A DNA stretch of 64,000 bases from Planktosalinus lacus (GCF_014640155.1 NZ_BMGK01000001.1:413822-477821); one strand, 5' to 3'. Shown: positions 9,297 through 19,489, counted from the stretch's first letter. Program-made: numbers and translations. Notes: generated by a model from the letters alone, not told the origin.

Positions 9297-11786
9297 ATGA
9301 ATAAATTGTTTACGCGATTATTGCTTTCGGTTTTAATTTTAAGCTGCATTCATAGCAGTGCTCAAACAACAGATAGCATTTTTAGAAAAAAAATAGTTGT
9401 TTCAAAAGTTTCAACGGCTCCAAAAATTGATGGAATTTTAGATGATAAAGTGTGGGAATCAGCTCCGATAGCTTCAAATTTTATCGAAAGACAACCCGTA
9501 AACGGAAAACCAATTCCTGATAGTTTAAAAACCGAAGTAAAAATTATTTACGACGATTTAGGTATTTATTTTGGAGCTGTGATGTATGACCCTGAACCTG
9601 ATAAAATATTAAAAGAATTAACAGAAAGAGATGAAATTGGCAATGATGATTTCTTTTTTATTCTTTTGAATGGATACAATGACCGGCAACAAAGCTTGCA
9701 ATTTATTGTTACAGCCGCTGGAGTGCAATATGATGCAAAAATGACCAACGACTCTGAAGATTCTTCCTGGAATGCCGTTTGGTTTAGCGAAGTAAAAATT
9801 AATGATGATAATTGGGTTGCTGAACTATTTATCCCCTATTCTGAGCTGCGTTTTCCAAAAAAAGAGGTTCAAACCTGGGGTCTAAATATGGAGCGGGAGT
9901 TTAGAAGAACTCGCACTCGTTACAGCTGGAATTATATTGATAATTCAAAAGGCGGGTTTTCTATTTATGACGGCGAAATTCACGGGATTGAAAACATCAA
10001 AACACCGGTAAGACTCTCTCTACAACCTTACCTGTCTACCTATGTTAATAGTTTTGACGGTGACTCAGAAGTTGTTTTTAACGGTGGAATGGATTTAAAA
10101 TATGGAATCAACGATGCATTTACCCTTGATATGGTATTAATCCCTGATTTCGGACAAACAAAATTTGATGAAACCGTTTTAAACCTTTCTGCATTTGAAG
10201 TGCAATATGCAGAACAACGACCCTTTTTCACAGAGGGGACAGAGCTTTTTTCAAAGGGCGGCTTGTTTTACTCAAGAAGAGTAGGAGATGCACCTAGTGG
10301 TTATCCAAATTTAAATGAAAATGAAACAATCAGTTCTTTTCCATCAAAAGTTGATTTGGTCAATGCCACAAAAGTTTCAGGTAGAACCTCTGGTGGATTG
10401 GGAGTAGGTGTTTTCAATGCTGTTACAAAAAATGCATATGCAACCATCCAAAACAGCGAAACTCAGGAAAACAGAGAAGAACTGGTTGAGCCGCTCACAA
10501 ATTATAATGTATTGGTGCTGGACCAGCGTTTTGGTGACAATAACTCGATTTCGGTTATTAATACCAATGTTTTACGTGAAGGCAGTTTCAGGGATGCCAA
10601 TGCGACTGCAGCATTACTTAGCATAACTAACAAAAATAATACTTTTAGATATAATGTTGAAGCTAAAAGTAGTTGGGTGCTGACCGATTCTACAAAATTT
10701 GGTATGGAAGGGAGAGCACAAGTGGCTAATATTAGTGGTAAACACAGATTCACTACGGCAATAAATTTTAGAACTATTGATTATGATATTAATGACCTGG
10801 GCTTTTCTTCAAATACAAACTACATAAATTATTATGGATATTATGGTTATCGATATCTCCAGCCGAGGGGTTTTTTAAATAACTTAAATCTTAATTTTAA
10901 TCTCAATTTCAATCGAAGACTCCAACCTGACCTTTATTATGCTTACAATTTTAATTTTAATTCAAACTTTGTAACTAAAGACTTTTTAGCATTTGGTGGG
11001 GGTTTTGAAATGACTCCCTTTGGAGTAAATGATATTTATGAGCCAAGAGTAAAAGGGTGGTATGTGAAGCAACCGGCATATTATAACCCTTGGGTTTGGA
11101 TTTCAACAGATTACAGAAAAAAGTTTGCGGTAGATTTAAATACAGATTTTCAAAAGTTTGATGAAAAAAACAGACAGATAGCAGAATTTAGGTTTTCACC
11201 AAGGTTTAGGTTTTCTGATAAGTTAAAACTAATCACCAGTGTGTCAGCAATTTTTTCATCAAATGAACAAGGGTTTGTGAGCTTTGATAACAGTCAAATT
11301 ATATTTGGGCAACGCGATCGAAATACATTAATTACCTCACTGGAATCACAGTATATATTTAACAATAAAATGGCGGCTAATGTCTCCTTTAGGCATTACT
11401 TTTCTGAGGTAGATTACCATCAATATTACACCCTTCAACGCGATGGTTCATTAGAGGATAACAGTTTCTATACCAATCCACATGATACAACTTATAATAG
11501 CTGGAATCTGGATGTGCGTTACAGCTGGTGGTTTGCTCCCGGTAGTCAATTAACCTTTTTGTATCGAAATTCGATTGAGAGTTTCTTTGAAAATTCAGGA
11601 TTTAGCTTTTCTGAAAATTTTGACAATCTTTTTGAAAAACCGCAATTCCATAGTTTTTCAATTAGAATTAGTTACTTTTTGGATTATAACAGAACTAAAA
11701 ATTATTTCAGTAAACCACAGAAAGAGGAGCGTGTGGGGCTTAGATTTCCCCCTAAAATGACATTGGGTAATAACCAAAAAGGTTAA
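9297..11786 (+). CDS. DUF5916 outer-membrane protein with CBM9-like N-terminal domain
   Basis: The start is the ATG at 9297 (829 residues); a TTG one codon earlier is unlikely. A signal peptide ends at about residue 23 (CIHSSAQ). A CBM9/CBM-like domain follows, from about 33 to 230, with the typical opening APKIDGILDDKVWESA and later WNAVWFSEVKINDDNW and the ELRFP motif. The remaining 600 residues are rich in alternating aromatic strands, as in an outer-membrane beta-barrel, and contain FFTEGTELFS, a signature of the DUF5916 region. The substrate is unknown; proteins of this type are common in Bacteroidota and often annotated as carbohydrate-binding or hydrolase, without proof. It is monocistronic and its stop overlaps that of the convergent SPOR-like gene by four bases. 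Confidence 0.85.
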   Translation: MNKLFTRLLLSVLILSCIHSSAQTTDSIFRKKIVVSKVSTAPKIDGILDDKVWESAPIASNFIERQPVNGKPIPDSLKTEVKIIYDDLGIYFGAVMYDPEPDKILKELTERDEIGNDDFFFILLNGYNDRQQSLQFIVTAAGVQYDAKMTNDSEDSSWNAVWFSEVKINDDNWVAELFIPYSELRFPKKEVQTWGLNMEREFRRTRTRYSWNYIDNSKGGFSIYDGEIHGIENIKTPVRLSLQPYLSTYVNSFDGDSEVVFNGGMDLKYGINDAFTLDMVLIPDFGQTKFDETVLNLSAFEVQYAEQRPFFTEGTELFSKGGLFYSRRVGDAPSGYPNLNENETISSFPSKVDLVNATKVSGRTSGGLGVGVFNAVTKNAYATIQNSETQENREELVEPLTNYNVLVLDQRFGDNNSISVINTNVLREGSFRDANATAALLSITNKNNTFRYNVEAKSSWVLTDSTKFGMEGRAQVANISGKHRFTTAINFRTIDYDINDLGFSSNTNYINYYGYYGYRYLQPRGFLNNLNLNFNLNFNRRLQPDLYYAYNFNFNSNFVTKDFLAFGGGFEMTPFGVNDIYEPRVKGWYVKQPAYYNPWVWISTDYRKKFAVDLNTDFQKFDEKNRQIAEFRFSPRFRFSDKLKLITSVSAIFSSNEQGFVSFDNSQIIFGQRDRNTLITSLESQYIFNNKMAANVSFRHYFSEVDYHQYYTLQRDGSLEDNSFYTNPHDTTYNSWNLDVRYSWWFAPGSQLTFLYRNSIESFFENSGFSFSENFDNLFEKPQFHSFSIRISYFLDYNRTKNYFSKPQKEERVGLRFPPKMTLGNNQKG

Positions 11787-12166
11787 TTACGCCTGTCTGG
11801 CCTAAAAACAAAGGCATTAGGAAATTCTTTCTGAATCTCCAATAAAGCTCTGTCTGCTTCTAGTCGTGTTACAAAATTTCCAACCCATACTTTATAGTTA
11901 GGAGTTTCATATTCAATGGTTGCTTTCCAGAGCGCCCTACTTTTTTGATAATCTTTGATAATGGTGTTTGCTTGTTTTAACTCACCGTAATACAACTGAA
12001 TGGTAAAGCCATCACTGAGCTTATTTTCCTTTGAAAGCATTGTTTTAAGTCTCAAAAGTTCAGTGATTTTATCGTCTTCATAAATTTCAACAGTGCCTTG
12101 TTGTGCATTTGTGACATTGAGGTTAAACACAAATAAAATTAAGGTGATATAAAGTGAATATTTCAT
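11783..12166 (-). CDS. Small secreted SPOR-like protein
   Basis: A 127-residue protein from the ATG at 12166, chosen because it directly starts the signal peptide MKYSLYITLILFVFNLNVTNAQ; an in-frame ATG at 12181 would add five residues. After cleavage it is about 106 residues. The C-terminal half (about 55-127), with GFTIQLYYGELKQAN, KVWVGNFVTRLEADRAL and PNAFVFRP, has the repeated pattern of SPOR domains, which bind denuded peptidoglycan glycan strands at division sites. A periplasmic envelope role is inferred. It overlaps the convergent DUF5916 gene by four bases at a shared TTAA. Confidence 0.8.
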   Translation of the reverse strand: MKYSLYITLILFVFNLNVTNAQQGTVEIYEDDKITELLRLKTMLSKENKLSDGFTIQLYYGELKQANTIIKDYQKSRALWKATIEYETPNYKVWVGNFVTRLEADRALLEIQKEFPNAFVFRPDRRN

Positions 12167-12300
12167 ATTTGGTAAACTCATTTTTTATTCGTTACAAAGC
12201 TAAATCATTATAACTGATTCATGCATAAAATTATTATTTAGAATTAATATAAATTATCTGTTAACGCATAGTTTGAATTCCTAAAATGGACTTAAAATGT

Positions 12301-12308
12301 TACTTTTG
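12301..12308 (+). promoter_or_regulatory. Candidate -7 box of the act-cox operon
   Basis: TACTTTTG matches TAnnTTTG. A TTTG lies at 12272-12275, but the 25-base gap is slightly beyond the usual 17-23. This is the best candidate in the 236-base gap before actA and implies a leader of roughly 90 bases. No hairpin or operator was recognised in the rest of the gap. Confidence 0.4.
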
Positions 12309-12402
12309 TCCAGTTATTTTGAGGGAAATTTGCTTAACTCTTTTTTTATGAGCACATAAGCTAAATTCCTTCCAATTTTTACACGATAATACATTACAAA
12401 GT

Positions 12403-13752
12403 ATGAAAAAGGTGAAATACCCAAATCTATTGTTTAAATTATCTTCCTATGTGTTAGCAGCTATGCTGTTAATTTTCACAAACAATCTTAATGCTCAAGA
12501 AGAAACTGCTCAAGATACTACAGAAGTTGTATCAGAAGATACAACAGAAACTGTAGCAGACCTGGGGGGTGATCCTGTGGCCGGAAGACAATTGTTTAAT
12601 AGTAATTGTGCTGCCTGTCACCAGCTAGACCGCAAAGGTGTAGGTCCAGCTTTAAGGGGCGTGGCTGAAAAGTATGAGAAAGAGTGGTTGTACAGCTGGA
12701 TTAGAAATAGTCAAGCCTTAGTGAAAGCGGGTGATCCTACGGCAGTTGCTTTGTTTGAAGAATGGAACCAGTCTGTAATGCAGGCATTCCCACAATTGTC
12801 AGATGAAGATTTAGATAATATTATAGCATATACAAGCGCGCCCAAAGCTGAACCTGCATCAGCAACGGCAGATACTACCGGAGGGGGAACAACTTCTCAA
12901 GATTCTGGGATATCAAATAGCCTGATTTTAGGAGTATTGGCTATTGTGATGTTGATGCTTGTGATTATGCTGTTCCTTGTAAACAATGTTCTTAAGAAGA
13001 TTGCCGTAGCAAACAAAATAGAATATGAAAGGAAAGAAAAATCAACACCCCTATGGAAGGCCTTTGTGCAAAACCAGTTTTTGGTTTTAGTAACAGCTGT
13101 GTTTCTTTTGTTGGCAGGAGGGTATTATGCTTATGGCTTCTTTATGCAGGTAGGAATAGATCAAGGTTATGCACCGGTACAACCCATTCACTTTTCACAT
13201 AAAATTCACGCCGGTGACAATCAAATTGACTGTAATTTTTGTCACTCTTCTGCCAGAAAAAGCAAGCATTCAGGAATTCCTTCATTAAATGTGTGTATGA
13301 GTTGCCACGAAAACATTTATGAGTACAATGGCGAAGAAGATATAGAAAATGGCTACACAAAAGAATTTTATGATGCTGAAATAGCAAAACTATATGATGC
13401 AGTAGGTTGGGATGCTGAAGAAAGAACGTATTCTGGTGAGGAGCAGCCCGTCAAATGGGTGAGAATTCACAACCTCCCGGATCTGGCTTACTTTAATCAC
13501 TCACAACACGTGAATGTAGCTGGTATTGATTGTCAAACCTGTCACGGTCCAGTTGAAGAAATGGAAATCCTTTATCAATATTCTCCCTTAACAATGGGGT
13601 GGTGTATTGATTGTCACCGAACAACCAACGTTGATCTGGAAGGAAATGAATACTATGAAAAAATTCACGCTGAACTTTCTAAAAAGTATGGTGTTGAAAA
13701 ATTAACAGCTGCTCAAATGGGTGGGCTGGAATGTGGTAAGTGCCACTATTAA
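12403..13752 (+). CDS. actA: Alternative complex III multiheme cytochrome c subunit ActA
   Basis: ActA is the electron-output multiheme cytochrome of alternative complex III, which oxidises menaquinol in place of a bc1 complex. The 449-residue protein has a signal peptide (to about 31), a monoheme cytochrome c domain with CAACH (69-73), a membrane helix (173-195), a short basic cytoplasmic loop, a second helix (226-247) and a periplasmic domain with five further heme sites: CNFCH 277, CMSCH 298, CQTCH 377, CIDCH 401 and CGKCH 444. That makes six CxxCH motifs, one more than the classical pentaheme ActA, because of the extra N-terminal cytochrome domain. First gene of an eight-gene operon with gaps of at most about 32 bases. 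Confidence 0.93.
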   Translation: MKKVKYPNLLFKLSSYVLAAMLLIFTNNLNAQEETAQDTTEVVSEDTTETVADLGGDPVAGRQLFNSNCAACHQLDRKGVGPALRGVAEKYEKEWLYSWIRNSQALVKAGDPTAVALFEEWNQSVMQAFPQLSDEDLDNIIAYTSAPKAEPASATADTTGGGTTSQDSGISNSLILGVLAIVMLMLVIMLFLVNNVLKKIAVANKIEYERKEKSTPLWKAFVQNQFLVLVTAVFLLLAGGYYAYGFFMQVGIDQGYAPVQPIHFSHKIHAGDNQIDCNFCHSSARKSKHSGIPSLNVCMSCHENIYEYNGEEDIENGYTKEFYDAEIAKLYDAVGWDAEERTYSGEEQPVKWVRIHNLPDLAYFNHSQHVNVAGIDCQTCHGPVEEMEILYQYSPLTMGWCIDCHRTTNVDLEGNEYYEKIHAELSKKYGVEKLTAAQMGGLECGKCHY

Positions 13753-13784
13753 AATTTAAATAAAGATAAATTTCAATCTAAAAT

Positions 13785-16700
13785 ATGGCATCAAGCAAGA
13801 AATACTGGAAAAGTGTTGAAGAGCTAAACGAAAATAGCTCAATTGTTGAGACGCTAAAGCAAAATGAGTTTGTTGAGGAAATTCCAACTGACGAATTCCT
13901 TGGTAACAAGGAAGCACTGGAAACTTCAACAACCACTCGTCGTGACTTTTTAAAATATGTCGGGTTTACCACGGCAGCTGCATCATTGGCAGCGTGTGAA
14001 GGACCTGTCGTTAAGTCCATTCCTTACGTTATCCATCCGGATGAAATTGTGCCCGGACTTGCAAATTTCTATGCAACCACAATTGCAGATGGTTTTGATT
14101 TTGCATCTGTATTGGTTAAAACTAGAGAAGGAAGACCCATCAAAATTGAAAACAATACACTCGCCAACACCAAAGGTGGTGCGAATGCAAGAGTCCAGGC
14201 ATCTGTTTTGTCACTTTATGATAAAAACAGGCTTCAAGGTCCGCTAGCTGAAGGAGAACAAGTAGACTGGGATTATTTCAACCCGCTGGTTGCTTCCAGA
14301 CTAGACAACCTAGCTGCAAACGGAAGCGAAGTGGTTTTGTTAACTCAAACTTTTGCAAGCCCTTCTACCAGTAAACTTATTAAAGAATTTACAGAGAAAT
14401 ATTCAAACATTCGTCATGTTGTTTATGATACAGTTTCATCTTCTGAAGCTCTTGATGCTTTTCAAATGAAATATGGTGTTAGAGGATTGGCTGATTTTGA
14501 TTTTTCACAAGCTGAAGTAATCGTTTCAGTTGGTGCTGACTTTCTGGGAGATTGGCAAGGTGGAGGCTATGATGCAGGATATGCCAAAGGACGCATTCCT
14601 AAAAACGGAAAAATGTCTCGACACATTCAATTTGAGTCTCTAATGACACTTTCCGGTGCAAATGCTGATAAACGAGTGCCTGTAACGCCTGCACAACAAA
14701 AAGAAGTATTGAAGGCATTGGCCGGAAAAAATGCTGATTTACCACAGCATATTCAGGATGCAGTTTCTAACGCAAAAAGACAACTTCAAAAAGCTGGTTC
14801 AAAAGCTGTGGTTGTTTGTGGACTGATGGATGTTGAAGCTCAATCAATGACGCTTGATTTGAATGAGTCACTTGGAAGCACTTTATTTGATACAGAACGA
14901 CCAAGACTAATCAGACAAGGAAACAATCAGGAAGTACTAAATGTTGTTCAAGGTGTAAAATCCGGAGCAATAAAAGGACTTATCACAATGGGTGTAGATC
15001 CTTTATATTCTTTACCCAAGAGTGAAGAGTTTTCTGAAGCATACAAAAATTTAGACTTTACCCTTGCATTTGCTATGCGTGAAGATGCAACTGCTTCTGA
15101 AGCACAATTAGTTGCTGCCATTCCACACTATCTTGAATCCTGGGGCGATATTCAAATAAAGAAAGGCCACTTTGCACTTTCGCAACCCACCATCAAGCCT
15201 TTATTCAACACCCAACAATTTCAGGAAACCTTACTTGCAATTCTTGGAAAAGAACAAAGCTATTACGACTACATTAAAGAAAGTATAGAACCCATACTCG
15301 ATGGAACTAACTGGAATCAAGCGCTGCACGATGGTGTGTTTGAAAGCACTGCCAGCCTGATGCCTGAGACTGAAGTTGTTTCAGGAACGATGGAGGCTTC
15401 TGAATCAAATGGCGCATTTGTAAATCCAATGAATGCTGAAGGTGAGTTTGACTTGATATTCTATACAAAAACTAATATGGGTGACGGGCAAAATGCAAAT
15501 AACCCATGGCTGCATGAAATGCCCGACCCAATAACAAGAACTTCCTGGGATAATTACCTTACTGTTTCAGCTTCAGATGCAGAAGCATTAGGACTTGTAA
15601 ACAAACACGTTGCCAATGGAGGTTTGAATGGAAGCTATGTTAATATAACCACAAATGGCACAACGCTTGAACGTGTTCCGGTTTTAATTCAACCCGGCCA
15701 GGCTAAAGGTACTGTGGGTCTAGCATTTGGTTTCGGTAAAACTCACAATATTCAAAATGAAATGCAAGTGGGCGTAAATGCCTACACTCTTTATCATAAC
15801 TTTAAAGGAGTTCAACGCGTTTCACTTGAAAAAGCAACTGGCGAACACGAATTTGCTAGTGTACAGTTGCACAACACTATGATGGGTAGAGACATCATTA
15901 GAGAAACCACACTTGAGGTTTTTAACACTGTGGATTACAAGGAGTGGAACCCTAAGCCCAAAGTTTCTTTAAATCATGTCAACACACCTGTAGATTCACC
16001 TGATGTAGATTTATGGGAAAGTTTTGATCGTTCTATCGGTCATCACTTCAATCTGTCTATAGATTTAAACGCGTGTACCGGTTGTGGTGCCTGTGTTATA
16101 GCATGTCACGCCGAAAACAACGTTCCGGTTGTTGGAAAAACTGAAATTAGAAGAAGTAGAGATATGCACTGGCTGCGAATTGACAGATATTATTCATCAG
16201 AAGAAAGTATACTTTCTGATGCCGATAAGAAAAATGCAATTTCCGGTTTAGGAGAATCTCTGAGTCAGTTTGGGGAACTTGAAAATCCTTCAGAAAACCC
16301 TCAGGTAGCATTCCAGCCTGTAATGTGTCAACACTGTAACCACGCTCCCTGTGAAACAGTGTGTCCTGTGGCAGCAACATCACATGGACGTCAGGGTCAA
16401 AATCAGATGGCCTATAACCGTTGTGTGGGAACAAGATACTGTGCTAACAACTGTCCTTACAAAGTGCGTCGTTTTAACTGGTTCTTGTACAGCCAAAATG
16501 ATGAGTTTGATTACCACATGAACAATGACCTGGGTAGAATGGTTATCAATCCTGATGTGACCGTGCGCTCACGTGGTGTAATGGAAAAGTGTTCATTTTG
16601 TATACAAAAAACACAAAAAACAATCCTTGATGCCAAGCGTGACGGAAGACAGATTACAGATGGTGAATTTCATACTGCCTGTTCAGCAGCTTGTGATAAA

Positions 16701-16850
16701 GGTGCAATGGTTTTTGGCGATATCAATGATGAAAATGCTGAGATTGTCACCAAATTAAAAGATAAACGTAAGTATCACTTGATTGAGTATTTGGGAACCA
16801 AACCAAATGTAATGTATCAAGTGAAAGTAAGAAATACAGAAGAAGTATAA
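13785..16850 (+). CDS. actB: Alternative complex III subunit ActB (molybdopterin-like domain fused to Fe-S domain)
   Basis: The 1021-residue protein starts with about 50 hydrophilic residues, then TTRRDFLKYVG (twin Arg 52-53) and LAAC with Cys71, i.e. a Tat-type signal with a possible lipobox. Residues about 80-700 resemble the molybdopterin oxidoreductase fold, which in characterised ActB carries no cofactor. The C-terminal third is a ferredoxin domain with CTGCGACVIACHAEN, CQHCNHAPCETVCPV, RCVGTRYCANNCPYKVRR, KCSFCIQK and CSAACDKGA, enough cysteines for three 4Fe-4S clusters and one 3Fe-4S cluster as known for the family. It relays electrons from the quinol site towards the ActA hemes and lies on the periplasmic face. 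Confidence 0.95.
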   Translation: MASSKKYWKSVEELNENSSIVETLKQNEFVEEIPTDEFLGNKEALETSTTTRRDFLKYVGFTTAAASLAACEGPVVKSIPYVIHPDEIVPGLANFYATTIADGFDFASVLVKTREGRPIKIENNTLANTKGGANARVQASVLSLYDKNRLQGPLAEGEQVDWDYFNPLVASRLDNLAANGSEVVLLTQTFASPSTSKLIKEFTEKYSNIRHVVYDTVSSSEALDAFQMKYGVRGLADFDFSQAEVIVSVGADFLGDWQGGGYDAGYAKGRIPKNGKMSRHIQFESLMTLSGANADKRVPVTPAQQKEVLKALAGKNADLPQHIQDAVSNAKRQLQKAGSKAVVVCGLMDVEAQSMTLDLNESLGSTLFDTERPRLIRQGNNQEVLNVVQGVKSGAIKGLITMGVDPLYSLPKSEEFSEAYKNLDFTLAFAMREDATASEAQLVAAIPHYLESWGDIQIKKGHFALSQPTIKPLFNTQQFQETLLAILGKEQSYYDYIKESIEPILDGTNWNQALHDGVFESTASLMPETEVVSGTMEASESNGAFVNPMNAEGEFDLIFYTKTNMGDGQNANNPWLHEMPDPITRTSWDNYLTVSASDAEALGLVNKHVANGGLNGSYVNITTNGTTLERVPVLIQPGQAKGTVGLAFGFGKTHNIQNEMQVGVNAYTLYHNFKGVQRVSLEKATGEHEFASVQLHNTMMGRDIIRETTLEVFNTVDYKEWNPKPKVSLNHVNTPVDSPDVDLWESFDRSIGHHFNLSIDLNACTGCGACVIACHAENNVPVVGKTEIRRSRDMHWLRIDRYYSSEESILSDADKKNAISGLGESLSQFGELENPSENPQVAFQPVMCQHCNHAPCETVCPVAATSHGRQGQNQMAYNRCVGTRYCANNCPYKVRRFNWFLYSQNDEFDYHMNNDLGRMVINPDVTVRSRGVMEKCSFCIQKTQKTILDAKRDGRQITDGEFHTACSAACDKGAMVFGDINDENAEIVTKLKDKRKYHLIEYLGTKPNVMYQVKVRNTEEV

Positions 16851-16872
16851 TTAGAAACATTTAAAAAAGGAT

Positions 16873-18318
16873 ATGTCTCATTACGAAGCACCTATAAGAA
16901 GGCCATTAGTTTTAGGAGAAAAAACCTATCACGATGTAACTGTTGATGTAGCCGCACCTGTTGAAGGTAGAGCTAATAAATCTTGGTGGATAGTTTTTTC
17001 TATTGCCTTAGTCGCGTTCCTTTGGGGGGTGGGCTGTATAGTATATACCATAGCAACCGGAATTGGCGTATGGGGATTGAATAAAACTGTTGGATGGGCC
17101 TGGGATATTACAAACTTTGTTTGGTGGGTAGGTATTGGTCACGCCGGTACACTTATCTCAGCTGTTCTCTTGTTATTCAGGCAAAAATGGAGAATGGCCA
17201 TTAACCGTTCTGCTGAGGCAATGACAATTTTCTCTGTGATGCAAGCAGGTCTTTTCCCACTCATTCACATGGGACGCCCTTGGTTGGGTTATTGGGTGGT
17301 TCCAATTCCAAACCAGTTTGGTTCACTATGGGTGAACTTTAATTCACCTTTGCTATGGGACGTATTTGCAATTTCAACATATCTTTCGGTTTCGCTCGTA
17401 TTCTGGTGGACAGGATTGCTTCCCGATTTTGCTATGATAAGAGACCGAGCTATAACACCATTTACAAAAAGAATATATAGTATCGTTTCCTTTGGTTGGA
17501 GCGGAAGGGCAAAAGACTGGCAGCGATTTGAAGAAGTATCATTGGTCTTAGCCGGTTTGGCAACACCTCTTGTACTTTCTGTTCACACCATTGTATCCTT
17601 TGACTTTGCTACTTCGGTAATACCGGGATGGCACACCACTATTTTCCCGCCATACTTTGTTGCAGGAGCGGTATTCTCAGGTTTTGCGATGGTAAATACC
17701 TTGCTCATTATCATGAGAAAAGTATCAAATTTAGAAGACTATATTACCATCCAGCATATAGAACTGATGAACATCGTTATTATGATTACGGGTTCTATTG
17801 TGGGTGTTGCATATATAACAGAGTTGTTTATAGCTTGGTATTCAGGAGTGGAGTATGAGCAATATGCGTTTCTGAATAGAGCAACCGGTCCTTACTGGTG
17901 GGCATACTGGTCAATGATGTTTTGTAACGTAATATCACCACAGGTAATGTGGTTTCCAAAATTGAGGAGAAGCATTATGTTCTCATTTATCATCTCCATT
18001 GTGGTAAACATAGGGATGTGGTTTGAGCGTTTTGTAATTATCGTGACCTCGCTTCACAGAGATTATTTGCCCTCATCCTGGACCATGTTTTCACCCACAT
18101 TTGTTGATATAGGAATCTTTATTGGTACCTTAGGGTTCTTCTTTGTGTTGTTTTTATTATATGCACGAAGTTTCCCTGTAATAGCTCAGGCAGAAGTAAA
18201 ATCGATATTGAAATCTTCCGGGGCAACATACAAAAAATTAAGGGCTGAACATGGAGATGATGTAGATCATTCAGTTGTTATAGTAAAAGATAATACTAAA
18301 AATAAAAACAAAGAATAG
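16873..18318 (+). CDS. actC: Alternative complex III NrfD-like membrane subunit ActC
   Basis: A 481-residue polytopic protein of the NrfD/PsrC family. About ten hydrophobic segments are visible, starting at about residue 38 (WWIVFSIALVAFLWGVGCIV). NrfD subunits hold the quinol-binding site, and in ACIII they are candidates for proton translocation. Conserved features include GHAGTLISAVLLLFRQKWR and HTIVSFDFA; the C-terminus is a charged cytoplasmic tail. Two bases separate it from actD, so translation is probably coupled. The pairing with a second NrfD-like subunit (ActF) further down the operon is diagnostic of ACIII rather than of a polysulfide or nitrite reductase. Confidence 0.95.
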   Translation: MSHYEAPIRRPLVLGEKTYHDVTVDVAAPVEGRANKSWWIVFSIALVAFLWGVGCIVYTIATGIGVWGLNKTVGWAWDITNFVWWVGIGHAGTLISAVLLLFRQKWRMAINRSAEAMTIFSVMQAGLFPLIHMGRPWLGYWVVPIPNQFGSLWVNFNSPLLWDVFAISTYLSVSLVFWWTGLLPDFAMIRDRAITPFTKRIYSIVSFGWSGRAKDWQRFEEVSLVLAGLATPLVLSVHTIVSFDFATSVIPGWHTTIFPPYFVAGAVFSGFAMVNTLLIIMRKVSNLEDYITIQHIELMNIVIMITGSIVGVAYITELFIAWYSGVEYEQYAFLNRATGPYWWAYWSMMFCNVISPQVMWFPKLRRSIMFSFIISIVVNIGMWFERFVIIVTSLHRDYLPSSWTMFSPTFVDIGIFIGTLGFFFVLFLLYARSFPVIAQAEVKSILKSSGATYKKLRAEHGDDVDHSVVIVKDNTKNKNKE

Positions 18319-18320
18319 CC

Positions 18321-18851
18321 ATGGCATCAAAAGTTATTCATGCAATATATACAGACGATGATGTTTTAATGCAAGCCGTAAAGGATGCTAGAAAGGCACA
18401 TTATCACATAGGAGAAATCTATACACCATTTCCGGTTCACGGTCTGGACAAAGCAATGGGTCTGGCACCAACGAGACTTGCCATAACTTCATTTATTTAT
18501 GGGATTATAGGATTGGCAGTTTCTATTGTGATGATGAATTATATTATGATTGAGGACTGGCCTCAGGATATTGGGGGAAAACCCAGCTTTAGTTATATTC
18601 AAAACATGCCGGCTTTTGTTCCGGTAATGTTTGAGTTGACCGTGTTTTTTGCAGCTCACTTAATGGTAATTACTTTTTATATGAGAAGTAAGCTATGGCC
18701 ATTTAAAAAAGCAGAAAATCCGGATGTAAGAACAACAGATGATCACTTCCTTATGGAAATTGATGTTGAAAACCATAGTGTTGAAGAGCTTTCCAAGTTC
18801 CTTCAAAATACCGGTGCAATTGAAGTTAATTTAATAGATAAGCAAGAATAA
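18321..18851 (+). CDS. actD: Alternative complex III subunit ActD (DUF3341)
   Basis: The 176-residue protein has an N-terminal DUF3341 domain beginning IHAIYTDDDVLMQAVKDARKA, containing the PFPVHGLDKAMGL motif, and two membrane helices (about 52-74 and 94-117). The C-terminal soluble part ends in a ferredoxin-like betaalpha segment (ENHSVEELSKFLQNTGAIEV). ActD anchors to ActC and has no cofactor in characterised complexes; its role is structural or in assembly. Its position between ActC and ActE matches other Bacteroidota. Confidence 0.94.
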   Translation: MASKVIHAIYTDDDVLMQAVKDARKAHYHIGEIYTPFPVHGLDKAMGLAPTRLAITSFIYGIIGLAVSIVMMNYIMIEDWPQDIGGKPSFSYIQNMPAFVPVMFELTVFFAAHLMVITFYMRSKLWPFKKAENPDVRTTDDHFLMEIDVENHSVEELSKFLQNTGAIEVNLIDKQE

Positions 18852-18856
18852 TTCCA

Positions 18857-19489
18857 ATGAAAAATAGCGCTTATATATTCGTATTTCTAATCGTTTTAAG
18901 CTTGACATCTTGTTCAGACAGCAAGAGCCCAAACTATCAGTTTATGCCTAGTATGTATGAGTCTGCGGCTTATGAGGCATATAGTGAAGGGGAACTATTT
19001 GTGAATAACCAGTCAGCAAAACTTCCTGTTGAGGGCACTATACCTAGAGGACATAGTGTTTATGAATATGAAGACTCCCTTGAGGGGCTTACAGACGCAA
19101 GAGAAAATTTAAAAAATCCTCTTCCTGTAACTGAAGAAAACCTTGCTGCTGGAAAAGAACTGTATGGATATTTTTGTGCTGTTTGTCACGGAGATAAAGG
19201 TGACGGAAAAGGAATTCTTGCTCAACGCGAAAAGTTTTTGGGAATACCCAGCTATGCCGACCCGGGAAGAGTCATTACTGAAGGAAGTATCTACCACGTT
19301 CAGATGTATGGACTCAATGCGATGGGTTCATATACAGCTCAAACAACACCTGAAGAACGCTGGCAAATAACCATGCACGTTCAAAACCTAAAGGCTGAAC
19401 TGGAAGGAAATCCTAAATTAGCAACCATTTCTGAAACGGAAAACGCATCTGCGGAATCTACTTCAGAAAGTGAACAAATAGAAGACTAA
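18857..19489 (+). CDS. actE: Alternative complex III monoheme cytochrome c lipoprotein ActE
   Basis: A 210-residue lipoprotein: signal peptide with lipobox LTSC (Cys19), a linker with the PSMYES/PVEGTIPRG segment (residues 31-65) conserved in ActE, then a cytochrome c domain with CAVCH (107-111) and a candidate axial Met in GLNAMGSY. The Ser/Glu-rich tail (about 190-210) is disordered. It shares the job of passing electrons to the oxidase with the ActA hemes. It starts 5 bases after actD. Confidence 0.94.
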   Translation: MKNSAYIFVFLIVLSLTSCSDSKSPNYQFMPSMYESAAYEAYSEGELFVNNQSAKLPVEGTIPRGHSVYEYEDSLEGLTDARENLKNPLPVTEENLAAGKELYGYFCAVCHGDKGDGKGILAQREKFLGIPSYADPGRVITEGSIYHVQMYGLNAMGSYTAQTTPEERWQITMHVQNLKAELEGNPKLATISETENASAESTSESEQIED

